From Erpobdella octoculata (lineage: Eukaryota > Annelida > Clitellata > Hirudinida > Erpobdellidae): DNA of 64,000 nucleotides. A model generated the notes under the pieces. It saw nothing but the letters and a program-made list of their open reading frames with translations, made no database searches and was not told where the DNA came from. The stretch is from positions 24,274,526 to 24,338,525 of the forward strand of contig OZ022246.1 of the NCBI GenBank assembly GCA_963978895.1, read 5' to 3'. The translations under genes and the position numbers were made by a program. This document shows positions 10,433 through 32,569 of this stretch, piece after piece (position 1 is the stretch's first letter; every line of letters starts with the position of its first letter).

Positions 10433-13000
10433 ATGATGTTAGTTACATATTCCAAATTTATTTTCTTACTTTTAATTAATTTACATTCTGCTGAAGATGT
10501 GTTTCAGTGGTGTGATCCTTACGAGACATTTTGTTTATTTTCATTTGGACCTAACCTAACCGTTTCTAGCCTGGAAGAAGCTCAAAAGTTGTGTACGGAA
10601 GCTAAAAATGGTAGCTGGTTGCCGGAGATAAATAGTCTTGAAATGCTCAATCATTTGAGCATGTTCAAAAATAATTATTTTAAGATGGCGGATAAGAAGG
10701 TGATCGTCAGTAAAATTTGTAAGAAAGTTATTCATTATTTTGTTTTTTAATTCTGTTTATTCAGTTTTAATTTTCAAACTTTATTTATTAACATTAATCT
10801 TGTTTTTATACTAAACTTTTATGTTTCGCAAATATTTTGAGTAAATAAACTGATCAAGAAATTAATGACAAGAGATGACAAGTTTACAATAAAAAATAAA
10901 CCATTTTAGTTTTTTATAGTTTAAAACAGTAAAATATAATATAAAAACACTCACCACAGTCTTTCTTTAATTAAATTATTTAGCTATCTTGAATAGTCAA
11001 ATAAACGATTCTTTTGCGTTTCCACCAATATCCAACGTCAAGCACCAGTTTGGAGTTATTTGCATGACAGGTTATTTTCTTTATTTTTTATATTGTTTTT
11101 TTTGTTAATAAATTTATTTAAATAAAATGTCATTAGGTTCTAATTGTTAGTTTATACTCACAAATAAAAAGAAATAACTTTTAATGATAATTTTCATACC
11201 TTATGTTACAATGTCGTGGTACCTACACATTTTCTAATATAATGTCATTTCATGTATTGAAAATAGTTAAATTTATTAATTAATTATTGTCATTGCAATG
11301 AAAAAGTTGTATGCATATTCTATCAACATCAGAATTGATCAACCAGAATAATTTGTAATTATAATCTTGTTAATTAACGTTAACAGAATGTCTGGCAGAA
11401 TGGACATTCTTTAGGGATTCGAGAATGCTTCATGCAAACAAATACCTAGAATATAATTCAGTAGAAAAGTGTAAAGATGTCTGTGAAAGAAATAAAACTC
11501 TTAAATGTGTTGCTGCTGAGTGGGAAAGCCAGATTGTTGAATGTTGGATTCATTCTTCAGTTTCCACAATAACGTATAAACAAGATCAATTACTTTACTT
11601 AATTAATCGTACTAATAAAGTTACCATGAAGTGTGTCGGAAATTTGACAAGTGAGTATTATTGCTGTTGTAATAAAAATGAAAAAAACAATCTCTTGCAT
11701 AAAAAATTTACAAAATACCATCATGTTTTTAGGTTCATTTCATAGCATGTATTTTGTAAACATGTGGTGTGGTGTAATCCAATGCTTATGACCTTTCATA
11801 CCGGGATATTTCTCGATCTCTTGCCTGTCTGTCTTTCTGTCATTCTTTCTGTTTGTCCAAGATTTTTATTTTATATAAAAAAAAGAAAATAATTTTTTTC
11901 TGGGATATGAGAAATGTCTTGATGGAGGCATGCATTAATTGTGGACATTCGTATAACAAACAAACCATAAATTTTTAACACTTAAAACATGGGGCGTGTT
12001 TTACTCAAACTAACCATCTGCTATATTTTAAACAGGATAGAATGTTTTTTTTGAATATAAATGGCGCCTCACGTTTCAAGTGTTAAAAATGTATGGCTTG
12101 TTTGTTATACGAATGTCCACAATTATTGCATGCCTCCATCAAGACATTTCTCACACAGCCAAGAGAAAAATTATTTTCGTTTTTTTTTATTTCACAAAAA
12201 CGTGGTATTTTAAAAAGTTTTTTTTTAATATTTTATTCAGTACCAACCTACTTTAATGAACCTAAAGGACGGAAAACTTCAAAAGGTCGCAGATTTCGTT
12301 TTAACGATTTTTTAACAATAATTATGTTAAATTATCTCAAATAATATTTGCCGATGCATTCAATAACCACCGTTTGAAAACGTGGTGATTCATAGAAGTT
12401 TGAAATGAAACCACATTTTAGAAACAATCATGATATTTTACAATATCAAACAAACACTGCATCTTATAGTATCTTGTGAACATTCAACCATTTTTTATTA
12501 TTTAATTTTATCTAAGTGTTTTTCATTGACATGAGCTGGATGTTATTATTAGGAGCAATAACAAAATTATTTCATAATTGAAAGTAATTGTTTGATTTGA
12601 TCATCTGTTCATCCAACCAATTTTAGTTATTTACATTCCGATACTGCTAGTACTTATAGCAGTATGCATAATAATCTTGGTCTTATTTCTGGCAAGAAGA
12701 TACAAGCAGAAAAAGTACGTATTGCTTATATAAAATTGTAATAAACAAAATCAAATTAGTATACAGACTAAAAGTACAATTTTAAATAATTAAATTTTTA
12801 GATCTTTATCAGAAGGATCTGCATCCATTTATTTCGACATCAAGCACAGCCCTAAAACAGCCGCAACAGTTATACCTGATAGTCAAAGCGAAGCTGTTCA
12901 TAAGGCTGACAAAGACACTGCCAATAATGCACAGAACCCCCTAGAAGAACTTAATTATATACAGCTATTTGTTCGTGACACGAAAAACACTTACGCTTGA
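10433..13000 (+). CDS. Rec4, CTLD/PAN receptor with two ITIMs (inhibitory candidate)
   Basis: Exons 10433-10718, 10984-11070, 11387-11650, 12627-12714, 12802-13000 give 307 aa. The ATG is aligned with that of Rec2. Signal peptide, CTLD-like region (WCDPYETFCLF ... FGVICM) and PAN-like domain (CKDVCERNKTLKCVAAEW, CWIHSS) differ from Rec2 at only a few residues and one two-residue indel. From intron 3 on the genes are unrelated. A TM helix (FYPI-like start, LLVLIAVCIIILVLF core) is followed by RRYKQKK and a 70-residue tail with SIYFDI and LNYIQL. Both fit the ITIM consensus (S/I/V/L)xYxx(I/V/L). ITIMs in known receptors recruit SH2 phosphatases after tyrosine phosphorylation, so an inhibitory role is likely but inferred. 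Intron 3 carries a fold-back element. Confidence 0.83.
11909..12152. mobile_element. Fold-back MITE-like element in Rec4 intron 3
   Basis: Arms of about 80 bp at 11909-11990 and 12073-12152 are near-perfect inverted copies (GAGAAATGTCTTGATGG at the outer end). They leave a loop of about 80 bp. No coding content; non-autonomous DNA element by structure. Confidence 0.7.
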
Positions 13001-13606
13001 AAAAATGAAAACACTGAAAAAGTAACTAACCTATTGAAAATAAATTTTTAACAAACAATTATTATTTATAAAATATATTCAATTTAAAAATTTTTTTCTC
13101 AATTTTTAAGCAGTTTTTTGTCCTTGTTTTTTATTTTAAATAATTTATTTCAATAACTATAAAAACTATTATTCAATAAAGTTACAAATTTAGATAAAAA
13201 TTGAATGTTGTAATGATTATTGGGTGTTGCAGTAAAGATTATTTACATTTAATTTACGAAAGAAATAATTCCGTTTAATCGGAAGCCTCTCGGAGTTTAT
13301 TTGGAGTAGTACTATACTGTATTTTCTTTGGCTTGACCAAGTAAAAATGGAATCACTTCTAAGAAAAATCGTTCATTAGTTTCATTTACAATACATAAAT
13401 GGACCGACACATCCATGCACGTGTAACACACGCCGAGCAGTTTATCTAAATCGATCGGCTTAAATTTAAAAATGCACCGTGATAAATATGAACAGAACAA
13501 ATTGAACCAAACAACATAAAATATCATTTAATTTTTAAAGTAAATTTTATTAAAAAAAAAATAAATCAAAGAGACTAGAGCAAAGCGAGCATCATTTTGA
13601 AGCTAC

Positions 13607-20370
<6,764 letters not shown>

Positions 20371-21326
20371 ACATAATTTTAAATGACTGTATGTATGTAT
20401 GTATTTATGCTAGCAATTTCACATAACGCAGAGGCCGCGATGGTCAGCAGTTAGCAGTTGCTAAAATTAGTGTGTGGAAGCATTTATTAAAAGTTATTAT
20501 GCAATTGTACACTGTCAGTCCTAAATATCAAAAGAGATGGCGTGCAATCGAAAAATAACATATAATGAGATTTTTTAAATCCGTCATTTTGACAGGCTAT
20601 CTCTAGTTGAAACCTAAAAACTTTAACAAAACAAACCCCATTTGTAACCAACACAAAAATTGAAATTCCATTATTTGAGGCTATCATTATCAAACCTAGA
20701 ATCTAGTTTAAGTTTAGTAGAGTCTACTCTAGAGTTTAAATTTTAAATTTTAGAGATGAACGACTTACAATAAAGAGAATATTTAGTAATTTAGTTACAG
20801 TCAGTAAATATTGGTAAAAAAAACTATTTTAATGGTTATATGTATTGTATACCATTTAAAATTAAAATTTAATTTGATAAAAAACAGCACTTAATTTAAA
20901 TTGATTGAAAATACCTGAAAAACATTTACGATTGTCGTGACAAAAAGCTGTAATGTTATAGCTAGATGCCGAAGACAAATGAAGGTTAGAGTGGTCAGAC
21001 CTGGTGCCAAACATTCCTGATCGGTCTACACTCTACATTTTACGATTATATTATTGTTTTTCTTATTTGTTTTGTAAACAACCTGGCGTCAAAAGGGATG
21101 GCAAAATGAAATTTGTCAATCTCTGGAATTAAATTAGACAATTATACAATCCATGGAATCGGAATGGCTGACCGTAACAAATATTTTTTCGGCAATGCTG
21201 TCTGAAATTTGAAATCAAGAAAGATCTTAAACTAATGAAAAAATAGGAAACTACCTATTCAATTTTACAAGATAGGGACGTTGACGAAATGTGCGTGTAT
21301 GACGTGGGACAAGAAAGCTTTGTCTG
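20371..21326. other. Intergenic, upstream of ACSL; microsatellite-linked sequence
   Basis: A short TATG run at 20390-20405 is followed by TGCTAGCAATTTCACATAACGC and CAGCAGTTAGCAGTTG. A related flank follows the array at 27043-27440. No exon was recognised in the rest. Confidence 0.5.
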
Positions 21327-21334
21327 GTTGAGGC

Positions 21335-21521
21335 CAGTGGCGTAGCTGGGGTTTTTGGAGGTACTTTTCCCAAAAACCATGACGAAGTACGTACTTGATC
21401 TCGGATGATCTCTAGTTTGTTTTTAAAATTTTTAAAATACCTACTCAACTTTTTTGCGCCCCTTAAAAAGTCTCCCGGGAACACCTGCAGGTATGTCTGC
21501 CCCTTCCTTGCTATGACTCTG
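21335..21521. mobile_element. hAT-like MITE, 187 bp
   Basis: Inverted ends CAGTGGCGTAGC and GCTATGACTCTG. They are flanked by GTTGAGGC (21327-21334) and GTTGTGGC (21522-21529), an 8-bp target duplication with one mismatch, as expected for hAT elements. Confidence 0.6.
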
Positions 21522-22009
21522 GTTGTGGCCAGTGACGCTTTCAGAAAGATTACGGAGATGATGTAGACGACGTCATTCCTCTAAAATATGCTGAAATGTT
21601 CGGATTGTACTTGAGAACTAGGTTATGCGAGTCTATTGTTTTTGTTCTAGATATGAAAGTTCAACTGCTACCTAAGGGATTAGAGATCTGTACATTGGCA
21701 TAGATTCTGTTCTTTATTGTTTTGTTTATAATAGTTATTGTTCATTGGCGCACGATAGATGATTGGTTGACTTTTTTGATTACTTGGCAGTTGCAATTGT
21801 TTTAACTACAAGAATTTATTAGATGTGCTCAATATTTAATAGACGTTAACATTTTTGTAGAACCTTAAAAATTGAATAGACTTCTATCTTTCAAGTTAAC
21901 AAAACCCCGTTGGTTTTATCATACACGGTTAACCGGTGTTTTTAGAAGTTTTTTTGTTGTTTCATCCTTTCATTTTCTTTCGTTTTTTCTCTATTTTTTG
22001 CATTTTAAC

Positions 22010-22158
22010 ACATACACATACATACATACATACATACATACATACATACATACATACATACATACATACATACATACATACATACATACATACATACATA
22101 CATACATACATACATACATACATACATACATACATACATACATACATACATACATACT
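22010..22158. repeat. (CATA)n microsatellite
   Basis: About 140 bp of near-pure tetranucleotide, followed by an unrelated GC-richer stretch ending ACTAGCTATATATAA, which resembles the end of the 18271-18929 element. Confidence 0.95.
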
Positions 22159-22330
22159 TACAAACGGCGTACCGGGACACGTGCCCTCTGCTCCCCCTCG
22201 CTACGCATCTGCTACTAGCTATATATAAACGTATTGTATTGACTTCACAGTTTAGTATGCATATGAACGGTAATGTAATGTTTGAGTTTTGGCTCAATTT
22301 TTGTATTCAATACAATTCTTTTCTGTTATT

Positions 22331-26201
<3,871 letters not shown>

Positions 26202-26513
26202 ATATATATTTCCTGGGTACATGACATCATTTGAAAGTTAATATATACATAGCCAATAAATACATCTTTTCTAGGTTCAAGTCATTATTTGAAAGTTAAT
26301 ATACTTGACCAATAAATACATTTTTTATGGGTTCAAATCATTATTTGAAAGTTAAGTAATAAACAAAACGCTATATAAATTAATTTGATTAGTTGAAAAA
26401 ACTCAACAAAATATAGCTTTTACAAGTTGTACATTTTTTCACAGCCACTTCTAAGGACAATGGAAAGATAATACTTTTCTGTCATACAAATTTTTATATT
26501 GTTTTTGTTTTGT

Positions 26514-26879
26514 TATACATACATACATACATACATACATACGTACATACATACATACATACATACATACATACATACATACATACATACATACATACAT
26601 ACATACATACATACATACATACATACATACATACATACATACATACATACATACATACATACATACATACATACATACATACATACATACATACATACAT
26701 ACATACATACATACATACATACATACATACATACATACATACATACATACATACATACATACATACATACATACATACATACATACATACATACATACAT
26801 ACATACATACATACATACATACATTCATACAAACATACAAACAAACAAACATACATACATACATAAAAACATACATACC
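26514..26879. repeat. (CATA)n microsatellite
   Basis: About 365 bp, pure at first and degenerate after 26823 (CAAA units). Lies downstream of Rec5. Confidence 0.95.
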
Positions 26880-26937
26880 TAAATACAGACTGAAATTATG
26901 TAGGTTGATTAAGTAGTTCAATCGTTCAACTGATTTA

Positions 26938-27040
26938 TATTGTTCGTGTATTGTTAAAGAAGGTAAACATGTCACATAAGACAAGATTCAATATTCGTTT
27001 ATTGTTAAAGATATTAAATGTCTCCTAAAACAAGATTGAC
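26938..27040. repeat. Two ~55-bp direct repeats between opposed microsatellites
   Basis: TTGTTCGTGTATTGTTAAAG..ACATAAGACAAGATTCAAT and ATTCGTTTATTGTTAAAG..CCTAAAACAAGATTGACAA are adjacent related copies. Confidence 0.6.
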
Positions 27041-27042
27041 AA

Positions 27043-27133
27043 TTATGTATGTATGTATGTATGTATGTATGTATGTATGTATGTATGTATGTATGTATGT
27101 ATGTATGTATGTATGTATGTATGTATGTATGTA

Positions 27134-27184
<51 letters not shown>

Positions 27185-27440
27185 ATGTATGTATGTATGT
27201 ATGTATGTATGTATGTATGTATGTATGTATGTATGTATGTATGTATGTATGTATGTATGTATGTATGTATGTATGTATGTATGTATGTATGTATGTATGT
27301 ATGTATGTATGTATGTATGTATGTATGTATGTATGTATGTATGTATGTATGTATGTATGTATGTATGTATGTATGTATGTATGTATGTATGTATGTATGT
27401 ATGTATGTATGTATGTATGTATGTATGTATGTATGTATGT
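27043..27440. repeat. (TATG)n microsatellite with (GT)n core
   Basis: About 400 bp; a (GT) run sits at about 27139-27168. The right flank (TTAGCATTTTTACATAACGC, CAGCAGTTGATAAAA) resembles the sequence at 20405-20470, so the array is associated with a dispersed repeat. Confidence 0.95.
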
Positions 27441-28002
27441 TAGCATTTTTACATAACGCGGCGGTCAGCATTCAGCAGTTGATAAAATGCAATAAGTTAT
27501 CCGATAACATCAAACATTAAGATAGATTTATTGTTCAAAAAATATTGAATCTATTTTACGAAGGCATGGCATAAAATGTAGTGATTTTAATTTGCTTGAA
27601 CCAGGTTCGATCCAAAGCATTAAACTTTTTTTTTTATTTCTTAGCACGTAAAGCAGCCACATTGTCTGATAACTACATTTAATAATAGTGGAGAAAAAAA
27701 GCGTTCATTATTTAATATCTGACACTTCGAGAAAAACAAAAAAAAGCAGTCATTTTTGAATAGATTCTTTCCATTAATAAATAACAATACAAGGTAGAGG
27801 TACAAATGTGATTGGACAAATTCCTTAATAGCAATATGCTTGAGTCAAAACCCCTAGTAAACTATTCTTTAGCTCTATTGTGTAACCGCCTACGGAAGCC
27901 ACAAGTCATACATAATAAACTTCTTCCTAAAGTTTTACAAGTCTGAAGAGCTCAATTATCTTTCAAAACTAATCTGATTTGGGTTTTTAAATACCAGCTA
28001 AA

Positions 28003-30293
28003 ATGTTGATACAGTGGAGTGCGGTTCTGGGACTAGCTTTAACGTTGTTAGGTTAGAAAAAAATTGTTTTTTTTTATTTATCATAAAATTAAACTAACAA
28101 CTTGCTATTTTATTTTAATCTGTTCAATTGAGTGTTTTTCACAGCAGGTTTTTTTATGTAATTCTTAATTTTTTGACGTAATTTAATAAACCATAATTCC
28201 ATGAATTAATTATAAAATTTAAAAAAGCTATTGATAGCTACTGGTTTTAATTTGTTAGTAGTTATACGAATAATCACAAACCAAATGTGCTGGCAGCATA
28301 AACAACAACAAAAAGCTAAATGGCTATTCATCCAAAGTAGTGCTTATTCTGCTTATTAAACACATTTTCAACACAAACTGAAACTTGTATGTGAATGACA
28401 TTTCGTGCTGTAAAAAGGTAGTATTTTCAAATGACAAAAAAAACAATAGTTTATTTGCTGAATTTTTTCTCAAATCAAATCAATCACAAACGTCTACTGA
28501 GCTATACACAAATCTTATTGTATTAATAATATTTAGCATTTGAATGCTCAACAGCTGTCAGACGCAGTTATGGTAAATCAAGTACAGATTTGAATTGTGA
28601 CCTTCACCCTCGTTACTGCTTTCGAGTGGAAAAATTGAAGACTCCTGCCAGCACTATTGAAGATGCCAATAAAATATGTACTTTACGCTATAACGGTTGG
28701 CTTTTAGAAATCCAAAATCAGGACATTCATGATACGGTAAACAATTACGTTACAACCTTGGGAGATGCATACAACACAAAATACGTGTTTCTAAATATAA
28801 AACCTACTCTTTACATGTGGGCATATGCTGATAACAATTCTTGTAAAAGTTAGAAAACAACTTCTTATTCAATGCTCTAATTCAACTCGTATAATAGATT
28901 GTAAGGTTTGTCTTTTTCCTAGATTGCAGTGACATCGATGTTTTAAGCTTACGATGGGAGAATGACTTTGTCTACTATAAATCACACTTTGATGTCTTTT
29001 TGACGCACCCTCATTATCGTAGATGCGGTCATGTCTGTTCCTACACCATCCCATCATCTTCGTGCAAAGGCGCCAATTCAACGTTCGCCATCGATCAATG
29101 CTTTAAGTTTTACAATTTGAATCGAACTTGGTTTGAAGCACAAAATTACTGCTTGAAAAGAGGAGGAAAACTGGCAATTATTCAAAAACAACATTTAGAT
29201 TTATTTAAAAAATTATTTATTGGAACCGGCAAAGGTGGATATTGGATTGGATTAGTACACAGTCCATTAAAATGGTTTAGTAACGGTGAGAGATTTTGAA
29301 TACATCTTTATTTTAAATTATTTTTAATAAATAACATTTTATTTTTATTCAGATAAGTTTTTAACATGGACAAATGTTGACTCAACGCTTGAAGAAGATC
29401 TAACAGATCAGGTTTACTTTCAAATAAACGTAAACAACAACGGCTGGCGATCTGGTGAAAAAATTGAAAAAGCTGAATTCCTGATATGCATGTCAAGTAA
29501 ATCATAATGTCATTTAAATTATAATCAGTCCATTTCATCGATGAAATATTTTTTTTAACCTTTGCTGCTTTGAGATTCAGATGAACACGTTTTAAACCGG
29601 CCTAGAGTCCTGTCAGTCCTGCACGACCCAAATTTTGTTAGGCCCGAACCCCACCCGTTCATAGGTACAAAATTTAAATAAAATACTTAGGGTATTTATA
29701 ATTAATTCAATTTATAATTAATTCAATTTATAATTAATTCAATTTATAAATTACTTTTAAATAAATTTTAGAAATTTAATTTAGAAAAGGCAGAAACTAT
29801 GGCGGCAGATCAATTCAATTTAACAAGTCTGCGTGAGTTGACTTTTTCACACGTTAAATTTACTTTTCAGTTTATTATAAGATAAAAACATAATACAGTT
29901 TACTTTCAATAATCCAACAACGCTGGAATAGTTTGACTTTGGCATTTCAACCCCAAGAAAGTTCGACTCTCTGATTTTAAGCTGCCGAGAAAGTTTCTTT
30001 CTCACTGGGAGCGGGAGCAAAACTTTTATGTTACAAATGCTGTTGCCACCTTAGTTAAAGTAGATTGTATTGATATAAATTTAAATAGATCTTTGAGCAA
30101 ATGGTTAAAATAATCTCTCCTGATAAAAACTCGCCATCTGAGTTAATTTTAGTGACATAAAATTTTGATGAAATAATCTTCTACAGTCAGTAACACAGCT
30201 CTACTGGGAATAGGAATTGCAGCTCTATTTCTCTGTTTCATTCTGGTTCGACTCAAAAAAACCCGTCGGTTCTTCAAGGTGCAAAGTTTTTGA
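28003..30293 (+). CDS. Rec6, two-CTLD receptor with short basic tail
   Basis: Exons 28003-28051, 28537-28848, 28923-29285, 29353-29496, 29785-29832, 30187-30293 give 340 aa. The signal peptide is MLIQWSAVLGLALTLL. CTLD1 starts NCDLHPRYCFRVEKLK. CTLD2 has DQCFKFYNLNRTWFEAQNYC, GGYWIGLVHSPLKW, LTWTNVD and closing FLICM. The TM helix is followed by RLKKTRRFFKVQSF and stop. The small fifth exon is ended at the strong GTGAGT donor (29833), six bases after the position used in Rec7, where Rec6 has a weak GTCTGC; both keep the frame. Highly similar to Rec7 including introns. A tail without tyrosines suggests dependence on a partner subunit, an inference. Confidence 0.82.
29693..29752. repeat. Three ~20-bp direct repeats in Rec6 intron 4
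   Basis: TATAATTAATTCAATT is repeated three times head to tail. The matching Rec7 intron lacks the expansion. Confidence 0.75.
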
Positions 30294-31009
30294 AATGTTT
30301 ATATGTCGTTTATCTATTAAAATGTGATTTGCCATTTGATTTTCTAAATATACTTGCTACTGGTATGTATATTTATTGTTACTGTAGCCAAGTTATGTCC
30401 TAACGACACGGAATGTTTGAAATTGAGTGCTTGCAAGTAAGTATAAGGTAAATATATAAGTTCAATTAAAAAATTTGATTTTATGTATAGTGCGATATGT
30501 GTGCATAATATTTTTGCAAAGTATTCTATTCGAATTTTTAACCAGCATGTACAAATTAAGTATGACTCTCAGAGAAAACTAAAACTAAAAAACTTAAATT
30601 TCTATAATTCAATTACTTTTAGTAAGTAAATGATGTTTTTTCATAATATGTTTAGCATTTATGTTTTCAAATGTTGACCAAATAAACATTATTTTGATTG
30701 TTTTTATACATTTTTTATTTTACATTTTTGTGTGTTAGTAATTTTTGGTTATTAAATAAACGTTTGTAACTTTTTGTTTTTAGACCAAACTTGTTTTAAA
30801 AAAAATAAAATGATTGAAAAATTATGAATTATATAAAGCAAACCCTTTAAGCAGTTTTTTAGAATGATTGCAAGCTTTTTTCAATAATCTTGTCGGTGTG
30901 GTCAGTCAGGTCAGCTAATCTATAGTTTTTTCACTAAAATGTTGCCAAGATTTCTGGTTATTAAAAAAATTTTAATAAGTAAGAACAATTTCAAAAAAAT
31001 ATCATAAAA

Positions 31010-31260
31010 ACAAGTTTCCCACTCAATGTATTTACACATGTGAAATTGATGAATAAAAAAAACTGTGTTGCCGTTGAGAAATATACAACTTTGAAATCTG
31101 GATGCATATGATGCTAATAATTTTCCAAATTTTACTACTTTTGATGGTGAAGATTTGTACATCATCAATCGAAATTCGAAAAAAACTTGAAAGATGTTTT
31201 GGAATTATGAAAGTTATATTTTTGTTCACCTTTATTTTTGTATTCAAGCAAATTAAATAA
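31010..31260 (+). pseudogene. Relic PAN exon of a Rec8-type gene
   Basis: Reads like the Rec8, Rec9 and Rec10 PAN exon from TTTCCCACTCAATG through the ATCATCAATCGAA block, with an in-frame TAA where Rec8 has GAATCG and frame loss near the Cys-Trp site. The upstream flank (about 30890-31005) matches the 5' flank of Rec8 (about 35990-36100), so the signal and CTLD exons were deleted. It sits after Rec6 as Rec8 sits after Rec7. Confidence 0.75.
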
Positions 31261-32569
31261 AAAAATTGTTGTTGTTAAAGTTGTTGCAGTTTATCATTTG
31301 ATACCAAATTGTTGTAAGTTACATTTCAACACATTTGCTTGACTAATTAATTTTTAAAAACTTTTTTTGCAACATGTTATTAGTTTATAACAAATAAAAA
31401 ATTCTATAAGCTTAAAAGTCGTATAACTGACGGTGGTTTAAATAAGGTATTACGGTACCTTTTAGTATATGTTTTTATTCGTTACTTAAATATACACAAA
31501 CATCAAATTGATAAAATGACAAGTTCTCATTTACATGATTTTTTCAAGACACAATCAGAGGTTTGACCTTGCAATAAAATTAAACCATTTTATAGTTTTT
31601 AGTTAGAATGGCAAACAATAAAATTACTAGCCAGTGGCGTAACAATGGTGTATGGCAACCTTTTATATTGTCAGGAAAATTGCTTTAAGATTGTTTTTTT
31701 TTAAATGACCTATTATGAGAGAAAGAATAATTTTTCCTCCAACATATATACCACATCTACATGTGCCACACAAAACACACCTGAAGCAACTTTCCTAACA
31801 ATATAAAGAGTGTCATCAGAAATTATTTTCGACTTTTTGGCAGATCTTTGACAATACAAAACCTCTATCAAGAAATTGCTTCTTTTTCTAGGAATTTTTT
31901 CTATTAGTTTATTCATAAATTAATTGCTTCTCAACCTCAGGAAACCTAATTTTTTCCGTGGAGGACGAGTGTAAAGATTAGTACTTTTAATTATATCGTG
32001 ACGGGAGGACATACAAGAGCTTAGAAAGGCGAACCCTTCCTTAAAATTATTTAAGCCACCTTGAAAACAATTCATCTCCTTTATCATGATTCTATGTGGT
32101 GTATCGTTATTTGATATAACATTGTTATTCAACCAATTGGAAGATGTTTATTATTTTACAAGTTGGTTAAGGCAACAATATCATAAATATAATACATGTT
32201 ATAAGAACGATATAAATATTATGGCAATAATAGTTAAATCAATGGTAAATCTCATAATACTATAATCATAACCACAATTATAATATAACATCCCTGTAGG
32301 TGCAAAAAATATGTAAATGCGCTAATACATAAAAAACAATCAATAAATTACAATACAAGCTAGAAGCTCAAACTTGATTGGACACATTCCTTGATAGCAA
32401 TGTGCTTGAATAAAATAACCTTAGTAAACTATTCTTTAGCTCAGTTGCGTAACAGCCTACTGAAGCCACAAGTCATACATATTAAACTTCTCTCTAACGT
32501 TTTACACGTCTGAGGAGTTCAATTATCTCTCAAAACTTATCCGATTTGGTTTTTTAAATACCAGCTAAT
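31261..32569. other. Intergenic; Rec7 upstream region, TE fragments
   Basis: 32355-32569 is nearly identical to the Rec6 upstream region (27790-28002) and is the best promoter candidate region. A CCAGTGGCGTAAC hAT-like end lies at 31631-31643. No exon seen in the rest. Confidence 0.5.
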
